From: Streptomyces sp. RerS4
Lineage (GTDB): Bacteria > Actinomycetota > Actinomycetes > Streptomycetales > Streptomycetaceae
Direction of reading: 5' to 3'
Assembly: GCF_023515955.1 (NCBI RefSeq)
Contig: NZ_CP097322.1
Span: 124,001 to 188,000 of the forward strand
DNA length: 64,000 nt
Part shown: piece by piece, positions 1 through 8,419 of the stretch
Numbering within the stretch: position 1 is the stretch's first letter
How the letters are laid out: each line of letters begins with the position of its first letter
Translations under genes and position numbers: made by a program
The notes under the pieces: model-generated
Databases searched by the model: none
Seen by the model: the letters and a program-made list of their open reading frames with translations, nothing else
What the model was told of the DNA's origin: nothing

Positions 1-2
1 TG

Positions 3-794
3 CTCTCCGAACGGCTCGGCGCCACCGATCACGTCATCGTCATCGAGTCGCCGCAGCTGTACAGGCTGCCGTGGCATCTCGCTCTCGGCCCGTCCTGGTC
101 GTGCTCTTACGCGCCGAGCTGGGGATCGCTCATGCTGCGGCCGGACGTTCCGGTCGTGCGCCCGGCTGTCGGTACGGTGTGCGCCCCCCGCTTCGGCGAG
201 GCCCCGGCCGTCGAGGCTGCCCTGACGGCGTCTCTGGCCGCGAGCCGGGCCGAGGCGGCCGCGGCCGAGCTCGCCTTCGCCTCGGCGGACCGGGAGTACG
301 CGGACGCCGCGGCGCTCGTTCGCATCCTCGAAAGCTCCGACCTCTGCACACTGCTCTGCCACGGCATGGTCGACACCGGCAGCTCGTCGGTGTCGCTCCT
401 GCTCGCGGCTGAGGAACGGCGACCGCCCGGCGACTCCCTGGCCGCCGCCCGGTCCGGCCGCGCTCACCGGTTCGACTGGCGATCCGCGACGGCCGTCGCC
501 CGGTCCCCTTCCACGATCTTCTCCGCAGCGTGTTCAAGCGGGCTCAACCACACCCGAGGCGGCCAGCAGGTAGGCCTGTTCAGCGCGCTCCGCCACCGTG
601 GCCTGCGCACACTGGTCGCGCCACGCTGGGACATCCTCGCCGAGCAGGTACTGCCCGTCCTCAACCGCTGCCGCGCCCTCGTGCTGTCCGGCAGCCCGCC
701 GGGCGCTGCCCTGCGCGCGTCCTGTATTGAAGCGGAACAATCCGGCGTCCCTGCGTGGATTGCCTGGTCGATGGCTCTGGAAGGTGACTGGTAG
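3..794 (+). CDS. CHAT-domain protease, C-terminal part (5' end outside window)
   Basis: The reading frame is open from the window edge to the TAG at 792-794, so the start lies upstream. CHAT proteins are caspase-like cysteine peptidases of bacterial conflict and cell-death systems. Visible signatures are a LPWHLALG segment followed by SYAPSWGSL, a catalytic-type histidine in LCHG (codon near 360) and a catalytic-type cysteine in AACSSG (codon near 531). These match the usual order of the CHAT core. Only the last ~263 residues are present, so any N-terminal sensor or repeat region cannot be judged. The next gene starts at the base after the stop, so the two are almost certainly co-transcribed. 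Family call is firm; substrate and trigger are unknown. Confidence 0.82.
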   Translation, partial: LSERLGATDHVIVIESPQLYRLPWHLALGPSWSCSYAPSWGSLMLRPDVPVVRPAVGTVCAPRFGEAPAVEAALTASLAASRAEAAAAELAFASADREYADAAALVRILESSDLCTLLCHGMVDTGSSSVSLLLAAEERRPPGDSLAAARSGRAHRFDWRSATAVARSPSTIFSAACSSGLNHTRGGQQVGLFSALRHRGLRTLVAPRWDILAEQVLPVLNRCRALVLSGSPPGAALRASCIEAEQSGVPAWIAWSMALEGDW

Positions 795-1292
795 ATGACT
801 CAAACCCTGACGTCCGCACTCTCGGAGCGGGAGGTGGACCCCGACACCGTCCACCACACCCTGCGCTACTACCTCAGTGAACGGCTCGACGACCCGACCA
901 CCGAGGAGATGCGCGCCGAACTCGCCCAGGGATGGGGCCCGGACTTCGCGGCCGACCTGGACCAACTCGCCGCCGACCCACTGCTCCTGGAGAACGCCGC
1001 ACTCCTCGTCCTGTCGGGCGCATGGGACGAGCCAGACCAGGCCGAGCGGATCCTCCAGATCGCAGCCGACGCCAAGGCCAAGCTCCCCATCATCGAGATC
1101 GGGATCATCAGCGTCGCCGCCATGTACGGCCTCTACCTCCTGCGCACCGGCGGCATCAAACGCAGCCAGCGCACCACCATCCGGCGCAGGGACGGCTCGT
1201 TCGAGGAGCAGGAGACGGTCGATTACGCCGACCCCCTCGGGCCGATCGCCGCGCTCACGCGATTCCTCGGACGCACCCAGCCGCCACCGTAG
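795..1292 (+). CDS. Single-TM protein coupled to the CHAT protease
   Basis: The ATG directly abuts the stop codon of the CHAT gene, which points to translational coupling. The 165-residue product is acidic and helical in its first ~95 residues. A hydrophobic stretch follows at about residues 96-117 (core IIEIGIISVAAMYGLYLL), then a basic cytoplasm-like patch rich in Arg and a short tail. There is no signal peptide. I do not recognise a named family. The layout suggests a membrane-anchored partner, adaptor or target of the protease, but that is inference from position. The start is fixed by the junction, and the ORF ends at TAG 1290-1292. Confidence 0.7.
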   Translation: MTQTLTSALSEREVDPDTVHHTLRYYLSERLDDPTTEEMRAELAQGWGPDFAADLDQLAADPLLLENAALLVLSGAWDEPDQAERILQIAADAKAKLPIIEIGIISVAAMYGLYLLRTGGIKRSQRTTIRRRDGSFEEQETVDYADPLGPIAALTRFLGRTQPPP

Positions 1293-1588
1293 CGCCTCGC
1301 CTGATGAGAGCTGCGGCTACCGGGACCGCGACGGGCTGCGCGATACACGCGGACAACACAGTGGAAGGCGCCACTGGCCATACGAAGCAGACATGCATGC
1401 GGAAACTCACCGTGAACGCCGCGAGCCGGATCGGGCCGCCGGTGGCCGAGCTTGCGGCAGCCCCATGAACACACGCACCGTTGTGGTCCTGGTGCCTTGT
1501 CGGCGACTGTCCGCAGCCTGACCACCCAACCCGGCGAGCCTTCCCGGTCAGGGTCTCCAGGACCTTGTTCATCAGCCTGAGCGATACC
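1293..1588. other. No supported gene
   Basis: Open frames here have no recognisable protein signature and no good ribosome site. The stretch near 1550-1615, where the HIT gene loses its homology, is a probable recombination junction. Confidence 0.4.
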
Positions 1589-1894
1589 TCATGAGACAGA
1601 TTTGAACTGCCTCAAGAATAGGTGGAACTGGGTCTGCGTTCCGTGGGTGCCCTTGGACGTGATGAGGTTCGCGTGCTCGTGTTCGGCCATCAGCTCGGCT
1701 GCGCGGCGCATCACGCTCGCGGTCACCTCGGGGTTCTCTCCCGCGTCCTGGACGTGGACGTGGGGCAGGACCAGGACGTGCTCGGGGTGAACCCCGCCGG
1801 AGCGGGGGCGGATCGCTATGGCGTCGTCCCACTCCCGGACGACGGCAGCCGGGGCGGTCCCGGCGGCGATGGAACAGAAGGCGCAGTGAGTCAT
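1589..1894 (-). pseudogene. HIT-family nucleotide hydrolase/transferase, C-terminally truncated
   Basis: From the ATG at 1894 (AAGGAG seven bases upstream) the 101-residue product begins with the CxxC start typical of HIT proteins (CAFCSI). It continues through HPEHVLVLPHVHV to the run leading into the active site (TQTQFHL). The catalytic HxHxH triad and the last ~20 residues should follow, but the sequence switches to FLRQFKSVS and stops. Only one histidine of the triad remains, so the enzyme should be inactive. HIT proteins hydrolyse or transfer nucleotidyl groups. Its neighbours are a phosphotransferase fragment and a histidine phosphatase, which suggests a lost nucleotide/phosphate cassette. 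The 3' end looks cut by recombination near 1610. Confidence 0.7.
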
Positions 1895-2229
1895 GTCGGG
1901 ACTCCTTGGTTCGGTCGACGGGTCGGTGACGGGCGCAGCGAAGCAGCGGAAGGTGACGGAGCAGCGGGCGCACAGGTGGTCGTGGCGGGCCTGGATGCCG
2001 ATGGCGCGGATGGCGGCTGCGGCGGTGCGGCGGGCCGTGGAGGTGTGGGTCGTTGCGCGGGGTCTCCGGTTCGTTTGGGTGACGGGGTGTGCTGGGGATC
2101 CAGTGGGTGGCCGTAAGGGTGCGTCCACCCACTGGGCGCGTGCGAGGGGTTCAGGCGGCAAGGGGCTGAGGTACGGTGTCGGGCCGGTCGAGGCGTCGGC
2201 CGTTGACGGTCGACGTGGCGGCGTGCACC

Positions 2230-2720
2230 GGGGTGGCGAGCCGGTAGTGGCCGGTAGGCGCTCTCGCGAACTGGGCAGCAGCCCTCGCTCGTGCGTGTGG
2301 CGCGTCGGGTTGGCAGAGGCAACGGCAGTGGTGAAGCAGATCGTCGCCGGTCCTGATGCCGACGAGCGATACGCCCGCGAGGTGGCCGCCCTGCGGCTCG
2401 CCGCCCGAGCCGCACATCCCGTATTGCCCGCGTTGCTGGCCACTGATCCCGGCGAGCGGGTCTTGGTGTTGGAGCATCTGGATCACCGACGCCCGGCAAG
2501 TGACTGGATCGTCCACTATGCAGCCGCGTTGGCACGGCCGCATGCCGCCGCCCGCCCGGAGGGCGTTGGGGTACTTCCCCGGTGGCAGGGTCCGAACCAG
2601 GCCGGTTTCGAGTCTTTTCGGCAGCTGGCAGAGGCTCTGGATGCTCCCGTCACCTCTGGCGTGTCCGGCGCACTCAATGACCTCGTGAATCGGCGCGAGC
2701 AGGCATCTGGGCACGCCCTT
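2230..2720 (+). pseudogene. Aminoglycoside-phosphotransferase-like kinase fragment
   Basis: Residues encoded from about 2260 read like the N-lobe of an APH/choline-kinase fold: ELGSSPRS, VWRVGLAEATAVVKQIV (nucleotide-loop lysine region), then EREVAAL-like and ERVLVLEHLD, then ALARPHAAA. The sequence breaks off near 2710, before the HGDxHxxN catalytic loop and the DxD metal site. No convincing start codon precedes the homologous part. It therefore lacks the catalytic half and is a remnant. Its 3' end overlaps the tail of the opposite-strand gene. Family assignment rests on motif spacing only; the substrate cannot be predicted. Confidence 0.55.
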
Positions 2721-3583
2721 CTCCACGCCGCCAGCAGCTCAGCCACGTCCCGATCCGGTAGCGGAGTGAGGCGCGCTCCTCGCTCTCCTCGAGGGCGTCG
2801 GCAAGCAGTTCCTCCAGCCCGGTCATGTGCTCTTCGGCGAACCACTGGGCTTGGGTAGTCGTCGCCGTGGCAGACCGGGCACAGGTGCTCGTGGCCGTCG
2901 AACTCGTGCCACGGCGCGCAGCCGAGTTCGCGCGGGTCCAGGACCAGGCCGTCGAGCCCGAGCGGCGCGAGGCTGATGCCGTGGTCGCGGGTGCGGGACA
3001 GGATCAGCCGCTCGGGGACGTTGTGGGCGATGGTCAGCAGATGTCCCGGTGGCCGGGCCGGGTGGGCGTGGAAGTCACCACGTGCGAGCACAGGTGTGTC
3101 TGGGGGACGGTCCCAGACCAGCAACCGCCGGGTGTGCGGCAGGGATCGCTGGTGCCCGCACGCCCGGCAGGCGTGGGCGACGGCACCGGTCATGTGGCCA
3201 CAGCGGGCGCAGAGCCGGACCTCGGTGGGAACGACCGCCAGGACACGCTCGTGCAGGAGGCGTTCGGTCATCTCCAGCGCGCGGGCGGCCACGACGGGTG
3301 TGGTGTCGGTGAGAACGCCACCGGCCGGGGCCGCGCCCGGCGCATACTTGGCGGCGATCGCGCGTTCCTCCCGCTCCTGCCGGCCGACGGTGTCCCGGTC
3401 GGGGGCGTCACGGTGGCGCAGGTCTCCGGCCAGAGTGACGGTGTTCCACAGTTGCGGGACCGGCCCGGCGCCCAAGAGGGCGTTGAGAGCTTCGGCCGCG
3501 CGGATGCCGGCTGCCTTACCCGGCCGTTCAGCGATGGTGAAGGGGCCGTTCTGTACGGGCCCGTTGATGTACAGGACATTCAT
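2700..3583 (-). pseudogene. Zinc-knuckle protein, possibly class I tRNA-ligase-like, frame-disrupted at the 3' end
   Basis: The start at 3583 is chosen because the product begins MNVLYINGPVQ and lies 13 nt after the phosphatase stop. Two cysteine knuckles are visible (LCARCGHM with CRACGH; CPVCHGDD). A segment NVPERLILSRTRDHGISL resembles the region near the KMSKS side of MetRS-like class I ligases. I see no HIGH motif, so catalytic synthetase activity is doubtful. Between about 2860 and 2740 the coding signal appears to leave this frame (a helix-rich alternative containing EELLADALEESEE) and return. That looks like two compensating indels. The family call is tentative. Confidence 0.42.
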
Positions 3584-3596
3584 GGCCGCAGCCTCC

Positions 3597-4256
3597 TCAG
3601 CAGTCGGGTTGGGCAGCACTGCGGGCGTGGAACTGGCCGTCGACCTGTTCGTAGACCAGGACAGCGGCGTTGGGTGTCTTACGCACACGGGCCTCGTCGA
3701 CCAGTTCCGTCACCGGCCGGCACTCCAGGACCGCTCGCAGCGCGAGGATCGCGGTGTGGTGCGTGAACGCCACGACATCCGCCGCGGACGCGGTTGCGAG
3801 GCCGTCGACGAACGCCGTGGCCCGCCGCAGGACACCGCTCGCGAGGGACTCCCCACCGTCGCCGGGAGGCGTCCACAGGTGCTTGCGGGTCTGCCGGTCT
3901 TCCGTCCCCTCGGGGTAGGTGGCATACAGCTCTTGTCTGGTCATGTAGGTGGCCGCGCCGTAGTGCTGCTCGTTGAGGAGGGCGGTCACCTCATAGGGCA
4001 GGCCCGGCAGAGCAAGCGCGGCGGTGTCGAGAGCGCGGCGGTACTGCGAGGTACGGACCGCCGGTGCGGGTCCGGTCAGGTCCCGCACCGTCTGCCGCAG
4101 CCACAGGCACTGGAGGAAGCCACGGGGCGTCAGGCCGACAACGTCCCGAGACAGGGCATGCGCGGCCGGCCCGGCCCACGGACGGGGGTTCTCGTAAAAG
4201 CCGGTGTACTTGGTGGCGTTCTCGACGGACTCGGCATGGCGAACAAGGCAGAGCAT
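3597..4256 (-). CDS. Histidine phosphatase family protein (phosphoglycerate-mutase-like)
   Basis: The product starts MLCLVRHAES, the RHG-type phosphohistidine motif at the extreme N-terminus. It has a second-histidine motif VVAFTHHTAI about 180 residues on. Length (~219 aa) is normal for the family. I chose the ATG at 4256 over that at 4262 because GAGAGG then sits at proper spacing. These enzymes remove phosphate through a phosphohistidine intermediate, with substrates from sugar phosphates to nucleotides. It lies 13 nt upstream of the zinc-knuckle gene on the same strand, so they probably form an operon. Substrate is unknown. Confidence 0.83.
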   Translation of the reverse strand: MLCLVRHAESVENATKYTGFYENPRPWAGPAAHALSRDVVGLTPRGFLQCLWLRQTVRDLTGPAPAVRTSQYRRALDTAALALPGLPYEVTALLNEQHYGAATYMTRQELYATYPEGTEDRQTRKHLWTPPGDGGESLASGVLRRATAFVDGLATASAADVVAFTHHTAILALRAVLECRPVTELVDEARVRKTPNAAVLVYEQVDGQFHARSAAQPDC

Positions 4257-4413
4257 CGTCATCCTCTCTGTGAAGGTGCCGTGCTGGACAGCGTCGTGCC
4301 CACGCAGGATGCGGGCACGGCGCCTGACCTCATTGACCGAATCCACGCGCTGATCTCGTTCCAGTCGCGCGGGTAGTGGTGCAAGCTCGGGACGGATGGG
4401 CACGGCGGCTCCG

Positions 4414-4599
4414 CTACTCGCTGCCCGCGGCCTGGCGGTGCTCGAAGGCTTCGAGCAACTCGTCCAGGTCGTTCGGCTCGGGTGCGGTGCCGACCCAGTC
4501 GCCGGTCTTGGTGAACACCTCCACGTCGGTGGTGTCGGCGTCGAACCAGCAGATGTACGACCCGTGCCGGGCGGCGGGGCCGGGGCGGCACGGAGAGCC
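4414..4599 (-). CDS. Short acidic ORF, unrecognised
   Basis: About 50 C-terminal residues look protein-like: SYICWFDADTTDVEVF followed by an acidic stretch DLDELLEAFEH and a stop at 4414. No standard start codon is visible in frame downstream of the preceding gene. This may be the displaced tail of the 4602-5189 gene after a frameshift. Function unknown. Confidence 0.3.
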   Translation of the reverse strand, partial: GSPCRPGPAARHGSYICWFDADTTDVEVFTKTGDWVGTAPEPNDLDELLEAFEHRQAAGSE

Positions 4600-4601
4600 C
4601 G

Positions 4602-5189
4602 TCAGGCAGAGACGGCGGCGGGGGAGTCGAGGCCCACGCCGCGCAGCGCGTCCAGGACGTACGCGTCGAAACGGGCCTGGTGCTGGGCGGCGACCGCGTA
4701 GCCGGTGGCGCGGCCGTAGGCGTAGCTGTACGCGTACATGCTGACGTCGGTGTCGGCGAGGGCCTGGTCGACGGCGCGGCGCGCGAGGTGCTCGATCCAA
4801 GTCTGCGCGGCCGACTCGCGGCGGGCGTGCGACGTGGTGAGGGCCACCGCCTGCGCCCACCGTCCGCTGCCGCAGGTGCGGCCGCCGCACTGCGCCCAGT
4901 TCCACTCACGCTGGCGCATGCCCTCGGGGTCGGCGTCCCAGTCCGCGGCCCAACGGACGGCCTGCTCGGGGCTCTGCTGCTGGACGACGTCCAGGACGTC
5001 GCGGCCGGCGGCGCCGAGCGCGCGGTGGGCGTCGGTCTCCTCGAGGGCGAAGTCGAGGGCCTCCAGGTCAGCCTCGCTGGCGCGCAGGGCAAGCTGGACC
5101 AGCTCGACGCCGAAGCAGCCCGCCGATCCTCCGCAGTCAGCCTCCGCATGCCGACGTTCGGCCAGATCGCCGCTCGCGATGCGTGACAA
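4602..5189 (-). CDS. Unrecognised protein with Tyr/Ala-rich C-terminus, chimeric N-terminus
   Basis: From about residue 48 onward the frame reads as a genuine protein (an acidic helical start, then VQQQSPEQAVRWAADWD, then YAYSYAYGRATGY). The first ~48 codons overlap an integrase tail encoded on the opposite strand (5030-5186). The true N-terminus has therefore probably been replaced by recombination near 5040. No known family recognised. It could be truncated and non-functional. Confidence 0.4.
   Translation of the reverse strand: MSRIASGDLAERRHAEADCGGSAGCFGVELVQLALRASEADLEALDFALEETDAHRALGAAGRDVLDVVQQQSPEQAVRWAADWDADPEGMRQREWNWAQCGGRTCGSGRWAQAVALTTSHARRESAAQTWIEHLARRAVDQALADTDVSMYAYSYAYGRATGYAVAAQHQARFDAYVLDALRGVGLDSPAAVSA
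5030..5186 (+). pseudogene. Tyrosine-recombinase C-terminal tail remnant
   Basis: The plus strand encodes GEVEGLQVSLAGAQGKLDQL ending in a short basic/polar tail. This is the style of the C-terminal helix that follows the zinc-like segment in actinobacterial site-specific integrases (compare 5680-5970 and 48607-48870). No catalytic residues remain. It marks an old integration or recombination point. Confidence 0.5.
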
Positions 5190-5317
5190 CCCGATAGGCC
5201 CCTGTCGTGAAAGTCCTGGTCATGTCGGATCTGGCATAGATGAGTGGCGTCGTTGTCAGTGGCGCTGTGCATGATCGGCGCATTAGCTCTTCGCTGAGAT
5301 AGAGATAGGGAAGTGCC

Positions 5318-5659
5318 GTGCCCATCACGAACCAGCAGGTAGCAGGACGAGCGTTCCTGCAGCCGATGTACGACGACCCGTACTTCCCTGATCGCGTGGT
5401 CGACCGAGGGAAGGTAATCCTGCTGCAGCTGTGCGGGCGTATTGAGGCCAAGCAGCCGTCGGATCTGGAGACCTTGTATGCGCTCACCCAGGCTGCGACC
5501 GAGGAGTTCAACCTGCTGGACAGGGAGTTCATGGCGGCAGGGAGCGGGATCGAGACAGTTGCGCGTGAGTGGATCTGTGACGAGTTTTGTCTCGTCGCGT
5601 CGGCATACGGGTTCACGGACGCAGATGCGGAGGAGCTGACCGCCGGCCGGGACTGGTGA
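5318..5659 (+). CDS. DUF5713 family protein
   Basis: The 113-residue product matches my recollection of DUF5713 along its full length. It has an N-terminal MPITNQQV, a YFPDRVVDRGKVILL segment, an acidic Leu/Thr-rich central helix and a C-terminal YGFTDADAEELTAGRDW. The protein is small, soluble and acidic, with no TM or signal sequence. The biochemical role of the family is not known to me. It stands alone on the plus strand between two integrase remnants, so it may be cargo left from a mobile element. The reading frame is complete. Confidence 0.8.
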   Translation: MPITNQQVAGRAFLQPMYDDPYFPDRVVDRGKVILLQLCGRIEAKQPSDLETLYALTQAATEEFNLLDREFMAAGSGIETVAREWICDEFCLVASAYGFTDADAEELTAGRDW

Positions 5660-5679
5660 ATGAGGACGGGAAGGCCACC

Positions 5680-5970
5680 CTCCTCCGACCTGCGGGAGTT
5701 GCTTGGTTCAGAGAAGCCTGCATCTGCTGTCCGATGCTGACGCCCAACCCAAAGATGCTGCCCCGCCTGGACGAGCTGGAGGAGGACCTCCTCGCACGTC
5801 GTGAACGGGCCTTCGCGGAGGACTGGCGGGGTGAGATCGATGGCATCGACCTCACCCTCAGCTTCCTGCGGAGCAAGCGACAGCAGGTCGCACGCTTCGA
5901 GCGTCACGGGCCTGTGTCGCTGGGGCTTCCTACGGTTCCTCCTCAGGGAAAGCAGGTCAAAGGGTCGTGA
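5680..5970 (+). pseudogene. Tyrosine-recombinase C-terminal remnant
   Basis: The frame encodes CICCPMLTPNPKMLPRLDEL, an alternating charged helix, then GEIDGIDLTLSFLRSK. The order is the same as in the tail of the integrase pseudogene at 48607-50318 (CIRCPMLQVNPKMLPRL, then GEIEGIDITLTFVRTK). Everything upstream, including all catalytic residues, is missing. The two copies lie in opposite orientation about 43 kb apart. Confidence 0.68.
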
Positions 5971-6028
5971 TCAGCACCGCGGAGGCCAGAGCAAAGCGGC
6001 CAGGGCGTGAGGGACGTCGGCGCAACGC

Positions 6029-6685
6029 TCAGTTGCTCGTTGTTGCCAGCTTCGCCGCGAAACCGAGGAACAGCGCTCCCGCCCCCGTCGTGAGGCCCGC
6101 TGACAGCTTCCGGCGGCGGCGGAACTGCGTGGCGAGGTACGTACCGCCGAGAATCAACGCGGTGACGTACGCGATGCTGATGACTTGGTAGACGAGTGCG
6201 AGCAGCGCGAACGACAGCCCCGGGTACGCGTACTGGGGATCGACGAACTGCACGAAGAACGAGATGAAGAACAAGATCGCCTTCGGGTTCAGGACGGTGA
6301 TCACCAACGAGCGCCGGAACAACCTTCCGCCCGCCGAGGGGTCCGGGGTGGCCGCGGCATCCTCTGCGGTCTTCTCGTTGCGGCGTCGCCACATCGCCCA
6401 CGCCGCCCGGATCATGCCCACCGCGATCCAGCTCAGGTAGCCGGCGCCGACGTACTTCACGATGGCGAACAGCAGCTCGTTGGTCTGCAGCAGCGAAGCG
6501 AGCCCAGCAGCCGTCGCCACCATGAGCAGGGTCTCGCCCAGGAACACCCCAGCCGCGGCGCGATAGCCAGCCCTGACCCCGAGCCGTGCGGCGACCGACA
6601 GCGTGAACAAAGAACTCGGCCCCGGCAACAGAATGATCAGCAGCGCGCCCAGGGCATAGGTCAGCAGATTCTCCACTCCCAGCAT
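6029..6685 (-). CDS. LysE/RhtB-family amino-acid exporter
   Basis: The 218-residue product has the family opening LLIILLPGPSSLFTL, the conserved proline/glycine-rich first helix. About six hydrophobic segments follow, with a charged cytoplasmic loop near residues 105-125 and the NPKAILFF motif near residue 140. LysE/RhtB proteins export amino acids or related small polar compounds from the cytoplasm; the specificity here is not predictable. It lies 61 nt downstream of the radical SAM gene on the same strand, so it plausibly exports or clears that enzyme's product. Start ATG at 6685 gives normal family length. Confidence 0.88.
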   Translation of the reverse strand: MLGVENLLTYALGALLIILLPGPSSLFTLSVAARLGVRAGYRAAAGVFLGETLLMVATAAGLASLLQTNELLFAIVKYVGAGYLSWIAVGMIRAAWAMWRRRNEKTAEDAAATPDPSAGGRLFRRSLVITVLNPKAILFFISFFVQFVDPQYAYPGLSFALLALVYQVISIAYVTALILGGTYLATQFRRRRKLSAGLTTGAGALFLGFAAKLATTSN

Positions 6686-6746
6686 TCCGGCACCCTTCTC
6701 TTCGCCCGCCGGGGTCCGGCGGGCGGCCGAGCCCCATGCGGCACGG

Positions 6747-8239
6747 CTATCCGACGTTGTTTCCCGTGCGCACGTTGTGCGCGCTCACCATCTCATCCAC
6801 CTCGCCGATGCGCTCCAGGGCATACTTCTCACTGATGTGGGTGAAGTTGTCCGCCCAAAAAGCGCCCAGTTCGTCGATGTCGAGCAAGTCCTGATCACCG
6901 AACCTGGCGAACATCTCCTCCCGGTCCTCCCGCGTCACGGTGATTCCTAGAGCAGCCAGGTAGCTGTCGATCTCGGCGCTGCTTTTGAAGAAGTTCGGCC
7001 GCTCGTAGTCGACCAGCAGATCCCATGCCGGACTGTTCGGCAACGGAATAAACCGCGAGAACTCAACCGAGGAGAGCTCCACCTCGCCCAGCATCTGCCG
7101 GATCCCGGCGATGGTGCGGTCCAGCGTCTCCGGCCGCTCTCCCGGAGCGCCGGCGATGTACGAGGCATGAACCGAGATGCCCGCCTTGTTCAGCATGCGG
7201 ATGGCTTCGAGATTGGTTTCGCCGGTTGTCTTGTTCTTCCGCTGTGCCTCGAGCATTTCGGGGTCGGCGGCGTCCAGCCCGATGTTGGCACGCGTGACGC
7301 CGAGCCGCCGGAGCTTGTCGACGTTGTTGCGCTTGGTCAGCCCGAGGGCGCGCGCATAGACCATGATCTGCAGCTCGCCGTCGTCGATACGGCGCTTCAG
7401 GTGCGGCGGCGTGGCGTCGATGAGGGCGTCCACGTAGCGGGGACTGGCGGTGAAGCTGTCGTAGACCTCAAAGAACAGATTGATTCCATGCTCGCGGTTG
7501 TACTGGTCGATCGCTTTCCAGAATCCGCGGGGATCACCCGTGTTGACGGTCAGGTCCGCGATGGAGCAGTAGGTGCAGCGCTTGTAGCCGTTCTCGCAGC
7601 CGCGTGCGTTGTTCACCGTCACCGGCCGCACCTGGTGACCGTGGAGGTGGCCGAACTGCGTGCGGTAATTGTCGGCATAGACGTCGAGCACGTCGTCGAT
7701 GAAGGATAAATCCGGAATCGTGTTGCGCAGCGAGAGCGCGTACTTCGGTGCCGGATTGAGGTGAACCCGGCCGTCGTTCCGGTAGGCGAGCGAGGACACC
7801 TCGGACATGCTGCTGCCGTCGAGCAGAGCGCGGACCAGTTCCACGAACGGAATCTCGCCCCCGTCGTTGGCTATCACATAGTCGATCTGGGGCCTGTTAC
7901 GAAGGATCATCTCGGGAAAAAAGATTGCGTGGTCGTCGCGAGAACGACCTTTGCCCCGCACGCCTTGGCGGTATCGGCGATCTTCAGGGCCTCGGAGTAG
8001 GTCGGGGTCAGCGCGCTGACCCCGACGACATCGGGCGCGAAGGCCCGAACGGCCTGCTGCACGGTCTCGGTGTTGCTGATGCCGCCGTCGACGACCCGGA
8101 TGTCGACTCGGTCACCCAACGCTTCTCGCGTCGCCGTGGCGAGCTGGATGATCCCTATGTGCGGGTAGCAGGCGTAGTTCGATGCGTTCCTGTTTGCGGT
8201 GAGGTTGGGGGCATTCGCGAGCAGTACCTTCAACGTCAT
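6747..8239 (-). pseudogene. B12-binding-domain radical SAM protein, interrupted by one frameshift
   Basis: From ATG 8239 the first ~100 residues form a cobalamin-binding-like Rossmann domain (MTLKVLLANAP, then VVDGGISNTETVQQA, then DVVGVSALTPTYSEA). Near 7944 the frame shifts. Restoring one G in the CTCGCGACGACC context gives a GDDHAIFFPEM continuation. The second frame carries a radical SAM core with cysteines in GCENGYKRCTYCS, which is C-X6-C-X2-C rather than the usual CX3CX2C. It then has typical later elements (VTRANIGLDA, SYIAGAPGE). Such enzymes use SAM radicals with cobalamin for methylations or rearrangements. It precedes lysE by 61 nt. Codon use is less GC-biased than in neighbours, hinting at transfer. 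Confidence 0.78.
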
Positions 8240-8419
8240 TCCATCACCTGGCGCAGGGAGAGCGAAGTGGACGGGCCGGCAGAGGCCCGCCCGTACAGAC
8301 GGATCATGAACAGTTGCACGCGGAATATGTATGTACCAGGCATCAATCAGCCAGAGCGGCGACTGAAACCGGACTACCCGATTCCATTCGGCCATATGAA
8401 GACGATCAAGACACTGGAG

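Noticed and set aside
2976..4376. A 466-codon plus-strand ORF
   Set aside because: Shadow of the phosphatase and zinc-knuckle genes on the minus strand.
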